A stretch of DNA of 8,103 nucleotides. It comes from an uncultured Clostridia bacterium (GTDB lineage Bacteria; Bacillota; Clostridia; Oscillospirales; Acutalibacteraceae). The DNA lies in the NCBI GenBank assembly GCA_946186535.1, contig CAMHNT010000097.1, forward strand, positions 1-8,103, in the 5' to 3' direction. Position 1 is the first letter of the stretch; each line of letters starts with the position of its first letter. A program made the position numbers and the translations under genes. Below are positions 1 through 6,108 of this stretch, in pieces. The notes under the pieces were generated by a model. The model did no database searches, was not told where the DNA came from, and worked only from the letters and a program-made list of their open reading frames with translations.

Positions 1-60
1 AGGGCGCTGCCCTTGGAACCTGCGCACTTTTTGAAAAAAGTGCGTCAAAAACTTTTACCG
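1..60. repeat. Hairpin-bearing intergenic element, cut by the window edge
   Basis: Two adjacent hairpins are visible. Bases 1-5 (AGGGC) pair with 9-13 (GCCCT) around a 3-nt loop. Bases 23-31 (CGCACTTTT) pair with 36-44 (AAAAGTGCG) around a 4-nt loop. On the minus strand the second hairpin is preceded by AAAAGTTTTTGA. From memory, this layout (AAAGTTTTTGA, a stem containing CTTTTT and AAAAAG, then a short GC-rich hairpin) resembles a dispersed intergenic repeat of Ruminococcus and related Clostridia. It lies downstream of the valS terminator and belongs to no gene in the window. It could instead be the terminator of a gene that converges from the left. The hairpins are certain; the repeat-family identity is inference. 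Confidence 0.5.
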
Positions 61-104
61 TCCTCTTTCAGACCTCTTCGGTAATTTTAAATTTATCATA
101 TAAC

Positions 105-140
105 AAAAGACTTTCGGATTTTAATTTCCGAAAGTCTTTT
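105..140 (-). terminator. Rho-independent terminator of valS
   Basis: A perfect 14-bp stem pairs 105-118 with 127-140 around an 8-nt AT loop (119-126). It begins 15 bp past the valS stop codon. Read on the minus strand, the 3' arm ends in CTTTT and runs into T-rich sequence, as expected of an intrinsic terminator. The plus-strand reading also ends in TTTT followed by AATTTTATT, so the hairpin could act in both directions on a convergent neighbour. Confidence 0.85.
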
Positions 141-155
141 AATTTTATTAAATTT

Positions 156-2774
156 TTACTTCAAAGCCTCGATAGCCGCATTGATCATAGCAATTTTTTC
201 CTGATCCTTCGCAGCCTGAGCCCTGATTTTCTCAATTACCTTTTCAGGAGCCTTTGACATGAAACCCTCGTTATTGAGCTTGCCTTCGTCCTGAGCAAGA
301 AGCTTTTTCGTAGCTTCGAGTTCCTTGTTAAGACGCTTCAGCTCAGCTTCCTTGTCAACAAGCTCCTCCATAGGAATATATATCTTTGCATCAGCCGTTA
401 CAACCGTTACCGCACCTTCAATATCAAAAGCATCGCCAACCTCAACCTCACTTGCTGAAGCGAGCTTTACGATAAACTTCGCACCGTTTCTGAATGTATC
501 GGCGAACTGAGAAGCAACGTAGACCTTCGCCTTTCTTGACGGAGGAACATTCATCTCTGCACGTCTGTTTCTGACAGCCTTGATTGCGTCCATGATTCTT
601 GTCATTTCGGCAGTTGCCTCAACGAAATTCAGAGCCTCGTCATACTCAGGGAATTTTTCAAGCATGATAGTTTCGCCGTCATGCGGAATTGTCTGCCAGA
701 TTTCCTCGGTGATGAACGGCATGAACGGATGAAGAAGCTTGAGTGCCTTGTCGAGAACCCATACGAGAACCTGTCTTGCATTCTGAGCCGACTGCTCCTC
801 GCTCTGGAGTCTTGCCTTTGCAAGCTCGATGTACCAGTCACAATAGAAATCCCAGATAAAATCATAAACCTTCTGAACCGCTATACCGAGTTCGAACTTA
901 TCGAGATTCTCCGCAACCTCTTTGGCAACGCTGTTGAGTGTGCTGACGATCCACTTGTCTTCGATCTCAAGCTCATCGGGGAGCTTATTTTCAACATTGT
1001 AGTCGTCAATGTTCATATGAACGAAACGGCTTGCGTTCCAGAGCTTGTTCGCAAAGTTACGGCTTGCGGTCATCTTCTCCTCGGAGTAGCGCATGTCGTT
1101 GCCGGGAGCATTGCCTGTAACGAGAGTGAGTCTGAGAGCGTCCGAACCGAATTTTTCGATAACCTCGAGAGGATCGATACCGTTGCCGAGGGATTTGCTC
1201 ATCTTTCTGCCCTGTGAGTCACGAACCAGACCGTGAATGAGAACAGTATTGAACGGAGCCTTTCCTGTGTGCTCCAGACCGCTGAACATCATTCTCATTA
1301 CCCAGAACGGAATTATATCATATCCGGTAACAAGAACGCTTGTCGGATAGAAATACTCCATTTCGGGAGTTTTTTCAGGCCAGCCGAGTGTTGAGAACGG
1401 CCAGAGTGCTGACGAGAACCATGTGTCGAGTGTGTCGGGATCCTGTCGCATTTTCTTTCCGCATTTCGGACAGCATGCTTCGTTCTCCTTCGTAACGACG
1501 GTTTCGCCGCAGTCATCGCAGTAGAAAGCCGGAATCTGATGACCCCACCAGAGCTGACGGGAAATACACCAATCACGGATATTCTCAAGCCAGTGGAAAT
1601 ATGTCTTTTCAAAATGAGGCGGAACGAACTCGGTATCATCGTTCTTGACAGCGTCGATAGCCGGGCCTGCGAGAGGCTTCATCTTAACGAACCACTGCTT
1701 TGAAACTCTCGGCTCAACCGTTGTTGAACAGCGGTAGCATGTACCTACGTTATGAGAATAATCCTCAATCTTAACGAGTGCGCCTTCTTCTTCGAGATCA
1801 GCGACAATAGCTTTTCTTGCCTCGTATCTGTCCATTCCAGCATACTTCGGATAGTCATCGGTAATCTTCGCATCGTCAGTCATAACATTGATGATTTCAA
1901 GGTTATGGCGAAGGCCGACCTCAAAGTCGTTCGGATCATGAGCAGGCGTTATTTTTACGACGCCCGTACCGAAATCCATCTCAACATATTCATCGGCTAT
2001 AATAGGAATTTCTCTGTGAACGATAGGAAGGATCAGTGTCTTACCCACCAGATCTTTGTATCTTTCATCGTTCGGGTTAACCGCAACGGCAGTATCGCCG
2101 AGAAGTGTTTCCGGACGTGTTGTAGCAAGATTGATATATCCGCTGCCGTCGGAAAGCGGATATCTGAGATGCCAGAAGTGACCAGCCTGCTCCTCATACT
2201 CAACCTCGGCGTCCGAGATTGAAGTAAGACACTTCGGACACCAGTTGATGATACGCTCGCCGCGATAGATAAGACCCTTTTCATAAAGGTTTACAAAAAC
2301 CTCTTTAACTGCTTTGTTACAGCCCTCGTCCATTGTGAAACGCTCTCTCGCCCAGTCGGCGGAAGAGCCGATTTTTCTGAGCTGCTTTACGATACGTCCG
2401 CCGTACTCTTTCTTCCAGTCCCACGCGCGCTCAAGGAATTTTTCTCTTCCGATATCTTCCTTCGTAATTCCTTCCTTGCGCATAGCCTCAACGATTTTCG
2501 CTTCGGTAGCGATTGAAGCGTGATCAGTTCCGGGAAGCCACAAAGCGCTGTAACCCTGCATTCTTTTAAATCTGATAAGAATATCCTGCAAAGTATTGTC
2601 GAGTGCATGTCCCATATGAAGCTGACCGGTAATATTCGGCGGCGGCATAACGATAGTATACGGTTTTTTATCCTTGTCTATTTCTGCATGGAAATAACCG
2701 TTGTTCATCCAAAACTCATATATTTTGTTTTCAAACTGTGCCGGCTCATAAGCCTTAGCAAGTTCCTTAGCCAT
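156..2774 (-). CDS. valS: Valyl-tRNA synthetase (class Ia)
   Basis: Cytoplasmic enzyme that activates valine with ATP and charges tRNA-Val. The 872 residues match the usual bacterial length of about 880. Seen in order: PPPNITG (44-50) and the HIGH-type signature HMGH (53-56); a CP1 editing domain at about 200-335 with TTRPETLLGDTAV (218-230) and GTGVVKITPAHDPND (269-283), whose Asp280 sits where the editing Asp is expected; GRKMSKS (522-528), the second ATP signature; an anticodon-binding domain at about 600-740; and a C-terminal coiled-coil arm at about 803-870 that is typical of ValRS. Cys179/182 with Cys347/350, and Cys419/422/435/438, match the two zinc sites of the Thermus-type enzyme. 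The start is ATG with GGGGG 9 nt upstream. It has its own promoter 168 bp after folC. It is intact and ordinary. Confidence 0.98.
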   Translation of the reverse strand: MAKELAKAYEPAQFENKIYEFWMNNGYFHAEIDKDKKPYTIVMPPPNITGQLHMGHALDNTLQDILIRFKRMQGYSALWLPGTDHASIATEAKIVEAMRKEGITKEDIGREKFLERAWDWKKEYGGRIVKQLRKIGSSADWARERFTMDEGCNKAVKEVFVNLYEKGLIYRGERIINWCPKCLTSISDAEVEYEEQAGHFWHLRYPLSDGSGYINLATTRPETLLGDTAVAVNPNDERYKDLVGKTLILPIVHREIPIIADEYVEMDFGTGVVKITPAHDPNDFEVGLRHNLEIINVMTDDAKITDDYPKYAGMDRYEARKAIVADLEEEGALVKIEDYSHNVGTCYRCSTTVEPRVSKQWFVKMKPLAGPAIDAVKNDDTEFVPPHFEKTYFHWLENIRDWCISRQLWWGHQIPAFYCDDCGETVVTKENEACCPKCGKKMRQDPDTLDTWFSSALWPFSTLGWPEKTPEMEYFYPTSVLVTGYDIIPFWVMRMMFSGLEHTGKAPFNTVLIHGLVRDSQGRKMSKSLGNGIDPLEVIEKFGSDALRLTLVTGNAPGNDMRYSEEKMTASRNFANKLWNASRFVHMNIDDYNVENKLPDELEIEDKWIVSTLNSVAKEVAENLDKFELGIAVQKVYDFIWDFYCDWYIELAKARLQSEEQSAQNARQVLVWVLDKALKLLHPFMPFITEEIWQTIPHDGETIMLEKFPEYDEALNFVEATAEMTRIMDAIKAVRNRRAEMNVPPSRKAKVYVASQFADTFRNGAKFIVKLASASEVEVGDAFDIEGAVTVVTADAKIYIPMEELVDKEAELKRLNKELEATKKLLAQDEGKLNNEGFMSKAPEKVIEKIRAQAAKDQEKIAMINAAIEALK

Positions 2775-2872
2775 AATTCTAAACCCCCATCAGGAATATT
2801 GAATTTATCTGATACAGATTACGTTTTTTCAGCTGCATCAAACAGTTTCTGTCGCTTGTTTTAAACGCTTTA
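2775..2872 (-). promoter_or_regulatory. valS 5' leader without a T-box
   Basis: This is the roughly 98-nt leader expected from the promoter at 2879-2907. It contains the Shine-Dalgarno GGGGG (2784-2788). Two 5-bp pairings exclude each other: 2807-2811 with 2815-2819, and 2789-2793 with 2809-2813. The second would place a stem right next to the Shine-Dalgarno. I find no T-box antiterminator core (AGGGTGG..ACCGCG) and no leader terminator, although many Firmicutes synthetase genes carry them. Any regulatory role for the small hairpins is a guess. Confidence 0.35.
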
Positions 2873-2878
2873 CATATA

Positions 2879-2907
2879 ATTATCTCATTACAGGCGAATT
2901 TTGTCAA
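2879..2907 (-). promoter_or_regulatory. Sigma-A promoter of valS
   Basis: A perfect -35 TTGACA (2902-2907) is separated by exactly 17 bp from the -10 GATAAT (2879-2884), five of six matches to consensus. Transcription would start near 2872. No terminator is visible between folC and valS, so valS probably also receives readthrough from folC. Confidence 0.85.
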
Positions 2908-2942
2908 TAGAATAATTTGCTTTTTTCAGAGATCAAAGAGTT

Positions 2943-4229
2943 TTAAATTATCCCCATTTTCTCAAGATAAAAACGAACATCAGAAGCAAGATACAATGAA
3001 CCGCAAACGAGTATCGCTGCGTTCTCCGTATTCCTTGCTTCACTCAAAGCAAGCTCAACCGCCTTCACTGCATCTTCCTCGGAAGTGATATCATCGAAAT
3101 ATTCGCGTGCAGTTTCCTTAAGCTCTTCGGCGGTCTGTCTGCGTGGATTATCCTTAACCGTAGTTGTAATAAGCTTATGTAACTTGCCACCAAGAAACTT
3201 AAGTGAACTTTTACAGTCCTTGTCCTTGAGAATACCCATAACACAGATTATTTTCCTGTCACCGAGATACCTGTCAATCGCCTCCGAAAGAGCCTTAAGT
3301 CCTCCCGGATTGTGCGCACCGTCAAGAACAAAAAGAGGATCAGTTGATATAATCTCGAATCTCGCCGGCATTCTCACTGATTCGATACCGCTTTTTAAAG
3401 CTTCGTCCGATATATTAAGCCCTGATTTTCTGAGAGCCGAAACCGCAGAAAGCACAAGACCGAGATTGAAAACCTGATGTTCACCTACAAGAGGAAGCTT
3501 TATTTCAATTCCCCCATAATCAACTTCGCTTCCTGTGATATCCGAACTCAGAACAGGAAGATTTATCGGATTGTACAGAACGTTATTTCTTTCATAAGCG
3601 GTCCTGACAACAACATCATTGACTTCGTTCTCCTGAAACGCAAAAACAGTGTTTCCGTTTTCTTTTATGATTCCGCACTTTTCTGCGGCTATCTGACCGA
3701 GAGTTTCACCGAGCACGCCGGTATGATCAAGAGAAATTGACGTAATCACGCTGCAAAGAGGAGTTTTTATGACATTGGTCGAATCAAATCTTCCTCCCAG
3801 TCCTGTTTCCAGAACAACAACGTCACATTTCTGTTCCGAAAACCAGTTGAACGCTATCGCCGTTACGAACTCAAATTCGGTGATTATGTCACCGTTTTCC
3901 CTGAGCTTTTCGGCTAAAGGATAAATTCTTTGAACCTGATCGATTATATCCGCTTCGGAAATTCTGTTGAAATCGATCTGCATTCTCTCACCGAAACCGG
4001 TAATGTGAGGAGAGGTAAAAAGACCCGTTCTGTATCCTGATTTTGTGAGAACGGACGCAGTCATGTTGCTGACTGAGCCCTTTCCGTTTGTTCCGGCAAC
4101 ATGAACGTATCTGAGATTATCCTGGGGATTCCCCATCAAATCGAGCAGCTTTCCGATTCTCTCCAAACCCGGACGGGAACCGAAAACGAGAAGAGAATCG
4201 ATTTTTTCCATTGCTTCATTGTATGTCAA
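2943..4229 (-). CDS. folC: Bifunctional folylpolyglutamate synthase / dihydrofolate synthase
   Basis: Cytoplasmic ATP-dependent ligase of the Mur ligase family. It adds glutamate to dihydropteroate and/or to reduced folates, which keeps folate cofactors in the cell. The 428 residues match the family length. Seen: the N-terminal FGSRPGLERI (16-25); the P-loop AGTNGKGS (45-52); FTSPH (71-75); LETGLGGRFDSTNV (140-153); LDHTGVLG (167-174) and IAAEKCGIIK (180-189), whose Lys184 is the likely carbamylated, magnesium-site lysine; DGAHNPGG (303-310); and CGSLYL (409-414) near the end. The start is TTG (4227-4229) with GGAG at 4241-4244, a longish 11-nt spacing. The next in-frame ATG is codon 7 and has no Shine-Dalgarno, and the family N-terminus fits the TTG. 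Whether it has dihydrofolate synthase activity cannot be told from motifs alone. Confidence 0.96.
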   Translation of the reverse strand: MTYNEAMEKIDSLLVFGSRPGLERIGKLLDLMGNPQDNLRYVHVAGTNGKGSVSNMTASVLTKSGYRTGLFTSPHITGFGERMQIDFNRISEADIIDQVQRIYPLAEKLRENGDIITEFEFVTAIAFNWFSEQKCDVVVLETGLGGRFDSTNVIKTPLCSVITSISLDHTGVLGETLGQIAAEKCGIIKENGNTVFAFQENEVNDVVVRTAYERNNVLYNPINLPVLSSDITGSEVDYGGIEIKLPLVGEHQVFNLGLVLSAVSALRKSGLNISDEALKSGIESVRMPARFEIISTDPLFVLDGAHNPGGLKALSEAIDRYLGDRKIICVMGILKDKDCKSSLKFLGGKLHKLITTTVKDNPRRQTAEELKETAREYFDDITSEEDAVKAVELALSEARNTENAAILVCGSLYLASDVRFYLEKMGII

Positions 4230-4272
4230 GTTTTATCACACTCCGTAAATAAATTTCCAACTTTTCTTTAAT

Positions 4273-4300
4273 ATTATAAATGAACAAATCTAAAAAACAA
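4273..4300 (-). promoter_or_regulatory. Probable folC promoter
   Basis: A consensus -10 TATAAT (4273-4278) has a weak -35 TTGTTT (4295-4300) 16 bp upstream. This gives a short leader of about 37 nt before the folC TTG start. A perfect TTGACA also occurs at 4336-4341, but no good -10 lies 16-18 bp from it. The -35 overlaps a small palindrome, CAATC-A-GATTG (4298-4308). Confidence 0.55.
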
Positions 4301-4351
4301 TCAGATTGAACCATAGGTTTTGTAAAAATGCCCTATGTCAAATTCTTTTGC

Positions 4352-4410
4352 TTAATTTCAGATTATATCAACCATTTATCTTCTAAATAGTTGATATAAT
4401 CTGAATTTAA
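4352..4410 (-). repeat. Near-perfect 59-nt palindrome / long hairpin
   Basis: Arms 4352-4378 and 4384-4410 match at 25 of 27 positions around a 5-nt loop (4379-4383). The core TTCAGATTATATCAAC (4357-4372) is a perfect 16-bp match to 4390-4405. In a minus-strand transcript the 4373/4389 mismatch becomes a G-U pair, giving 26 of 27. No T-run follows either arm and the stem is AT-rich, so this is a poor terminator. It sits between the PBP terminator and the folC promoter. It could be a miniature palindromic repeat, a small structured RNA, or a protein-binding site. A weak promoter-like pair (TTGAAA, 18 bp, TATTTT at 4409-4414) sits at its foot. Confidence 0.7.
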
Positions 4411-4523
4411 AATACATTTGAATTACGATATATTTCAATTCAACAACTAAGCCTACCCCCATCAGATATTCAGAATGCTGCATTTTATCCACTCATCAAA
4501 AACAATAGTGTTACACACAAACA

Positions 4524-4548
4524 GGCAGCAAAGCTAAACTTTGCCGCC
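4524..4548 (-). terminator. Probable terminator of the FHA-SEDS / PBP unit
   Basis: A 10-bp stem pairs 4539-4548 with 4524-4533 around the 5-nt loop at 4534-4538. On the minus strand the arms are GGCGGCAAAG and CTTTGCTGCC, fully paired with one G-U. It is followed by TGTTTGTGTG, which is T-rich but not a clean run. It lies 56 bp after the PBP stop codon. The wobble pair works only in the minus-strand transcript, which supports that direction. Confidence 0.65.
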
Positions 4549-4604
4549 GTAATTTATCATTCTTAATTAAACAAATCAATGCACCCATAGACGGCTTGTT
4601 TCTG

Positions 4605-5996
4605 TCAATAGCCTCTTACTGCGACAGCCGAAGCTTCGAGGGCTACTTTTGCAATAGGAACAGCCGAACTGATACCGAATCCGCCGTGCTCAATGCAAAC
4701 GGCAAATGCCAGAGGACAGTCCTCATCTGTTACATATCCTATTACCCATCCGTCATCCGCACCGTCCGGGACCTCAGCCGTACCGGTTTTTGCCGCTACA
4801 TGAAGATCACCGAAAGTCGAGTCGACGTAATGATCACTTACGGTAAATCTCATCATTTCGGAAAGCTTGTTCGCAGTCGAGCTTTTTATCATTTTATCGC
4901 CGCTCTTTCCTTTATCTCCCGGAATAATATTATTGAAATTGAAGAAGGAAGAAACGCTTTCTATCATATACGGCTCCGTCGGTGTACCGCCGTTTGCTAT
5001 AGCCGAGCATATCATAGCCATATGAAGCGGATTTGCCATATCCGTATACTGACCTACTCCGGACCACGCAAGAGCAGCCGTATCGGCGTCGCTGACATCA
5101 TATTTTGAAACAGCGAGTTCATTGTCGTCAACAGTAAAACTCTGATTAAAACCAAAGCTTTCCGCATACTCAGTCATAGTGTCCGCTCCAAGCTCCGCCG
5201 CAAGCTCTGCGAAGTAGACATTGCACGAAACCGCCATTGCTTCTTCCATGTCTATCTCACCGTGAGCCTTAACGCATGTGACATACTCGCCGCCGATAAT
5301 CGCACTTCCTTCGCAATAAATCATCCTGTTTTCCGCATTATCGATATTTTCAAGAGCTGCGGCAGCCGTAATTATTTTGAATGTAGAACCCGGAGGATAT
5401 GTCGAGCTCAGAACATTGTCGAGATAAATTCCGTCATAAGTATCGTCACCGTCAATAATCTCAACAGGGTCGTAAGGGTCATATGACGGAGTACTGACCT
5501 TACAGATGATCTCACCGGTTTTATAATTGTAAACAACTGCAGCGCCATTATATCCGTTCTGAACCATAGCGTTGTATGTCTGTGCGCACGCCTCTGCGTC
5601 AAGAGTCAATGTAATATCGCTGCTGCTTCTGAAGGAATTCGGAAGTCCGAGTCCAAGAATATAATTATATCCTGTAAGTCCGGTGCGATAAATACTCTGA
5701 ATAGCCGTTGAAATATTCGTTGAATCATCGCCTACCGTATGAAGCAGAGCCGTTCTCACGCTGTAGTCATCATTATAAAGACGTTCGCCGTCAACGCTCG
5801 TCGCAAGCGTCAGACCGTTCCGGTCATAGATATCGCCTGCCTGAGCGAGTCCTGTCGAAGAAATATGAGCATTAAACGGTTTCTGCGCCCAGCTTGAAGC
5901 ATGTATTATCAGATTAACCGTAAAATATCCCAACCCCACGAAAAATGCAATTGCAAGCACCCAGGTCAAAATCGACCTATTCAAAATCTTCTTCAT
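4605..5996 (-). CDS. Class B penicillin-binding protein (PbpA-like transpeptidase)
   Basis: Membrane-anchored D,D-transpeptidase that cross-links peptidoglycan, probably as partner of the SEDS protein upstream. The 463 residues begin with a short basic stretch and one membrane segment at about 10-32, so the catalytic domain lies outside the cell. Seen in order: the class B N-terminal motif GDIYDRNG (54-61); LTLDAE (130-135) ahead of the transpeptidase domain; the catalytic motif STFK (204-207) within YPPGSTFK, with Ser204 as nucleophile; SCN (257-259); and KTGT (403-406). All three active-site motifs are intact. There is no PASTA domain and no large pedestal. The length is nearer the PbpA group found beside RodA/FtsW genes than PBP2 or SpoVD. 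The start is ATG with GGGG (6004-6007) 7 nt upstream. Whether it serves elongation, division or sporulation cannot be told. Confidence 0.93.
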   Translation of the reverse strand: MKKILNRSILTWVLAIAFFVGLGYFTVNLIIHASSWAQKPFNAHISSTGLAQAGDIYDRNGLTLATSVDGERLYNDDYSVRTALLHTVGDDSTNISTAIQSIYRTGLTGYNYILGLGLPNSFRSSSDITLTLDAEACAQTYNAMVQNGYNGAAVVYNYKTGEIICKVSTPSYDPYDPVEIIDGDDTYDGIYLDNVLSSTYPPGSTFKIITAAAALENIDNAENRMIYCEGSAIIGGEYVTCVKAHGEIDMEEAMAVSCNVYFAELAAELGADTMTEYAESFGFNQSFTVDDNELAVSKYDVSDADTAALAWSGVGQYTDMANPLHMAMICSAIANGGTPTEPYMIESVSSFFNFNNIIPGDKGKSGDKMIKSSTANKLSEMMRFTVSDHYVDSTFGDLHVAAKTGTAEVPDGADDGWVIGYVTDEDCPLAFAVCIEHGGFGISSAVPIAKVALEASAVAVRGY

Positions 5997-6025
5997 TTTT
6001 TTACCCCGATTCCGAAGTTATTCAT
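5993..6025 (-). CDS. Possible 10-codon ORF overlapping the PBP start
   Basis: ATG at 6023-6025 opens a frame encoding MNNFGIGVKK and ends at TGA 5993-5995, which overlaps the PBP ATG (5994-5996) as ATGA. GCAGGA lies upstream, with AGGA (6036-6039) 10 nt from the ATG. The PBP Shine-Dalgarno is inside this ORF. Translation of such a mini-ORF could couple to and tune PBP synthesis. It is very short, however, and the overlap could be chance. No function is recognised. Confidence 0.2.
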   Translation of the reverse strand: MNNFGIGVKK

Positions 6026-6075
6026 GACGTAAAATTCCTGCACGAGTATTAATAAGGAGTCTCGGTTTCTCTACG

Positions 6076-6108
6076 AATTCGCCGGGCATATCATACGTCC
6101 GACGAATT
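6076..6108 (-). other. Hairpin spanning the stop codon of the FHA-SEDS gene
   Basis: On the minus strand AATTCGTCGG (6099-6108) pairs with CCGGCGAATT (6076-6085), 10 bp including one U-G pair. The 13-nt loop (6086-6098) contains the TGA stop at 6091-6093. No T-run follows, so it is unlikely to terminate transcription. It could affect mRNA stability or the ratio of PBP to SEDS protein. It lies in the 94-bp gap between the two genes, which otherwise shows no promoter that I trust. Confidence 0.45.

Larger units (their letters stand above)
4230..4604. other. 375-bp AT-rich spacer between PBP gene and folC
   Basis: No credible gene lies here. From the PBP side it holds a terminator hairpin (4524-4548), an inverted repeat TTGAATT/AATTCAA (4418-4424 and 4437-4443), a 59-nt near-perfect hairpin (4352-4410), a small inverted repeat CATAGG/CCTATG (4312-4317 and 4332-4337), and a probable folC promoter (4273-4300). 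The density of inverted repeats is high for a spacer between two core genes. It may include the remains of a small palindromic element. Confidence 0.6.

Noticed and set aside
681..1217. 178-codon open frame on the plus strand
   Set aside because: It lies wholly antisense to the well-conserved valS coding sequence, has no recognisable domain and no supporting promoter or ribosome site.
2775..2942. T-box riboswitch upstream of valS
   Set aside because: The gap is too short for a full T-box, and neither the conserved antiterminator core nor a leader terminator is present.
4298..4308. CAATC-A-GATTG followed by TTTTTT on the minus strand as a terminator ahead of folC
   Set aside because: Only a 4-bp AT-rich stem can form around a 3-nt loop, far too weak for intrinsic termination.
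4376..4462. 28-codon minus-strand ORF (starts MGVGLVVELK) in the folC upstream spacer
   Set aside because: No Shine-Dalgarno precedes its ATG, it ends inside the long hairpin, and the AT-rich sequence explains its hydrophobic residues.
4600..4610. TTGACA at the PBP stop codon as a promoter -35
   Set aside because: No acceptable -10 lies 16-18 bp downstream. The hexamer arises from the Tyr codon, the stop codon and the next bases.
4596..5108. 170-codon open frame on the plus strand
   Set aside because: Antisense to the PBP catalytic region. Its Cys-, Arg- and Ser-rich composition is what the reverse complement of a coding frame gives.
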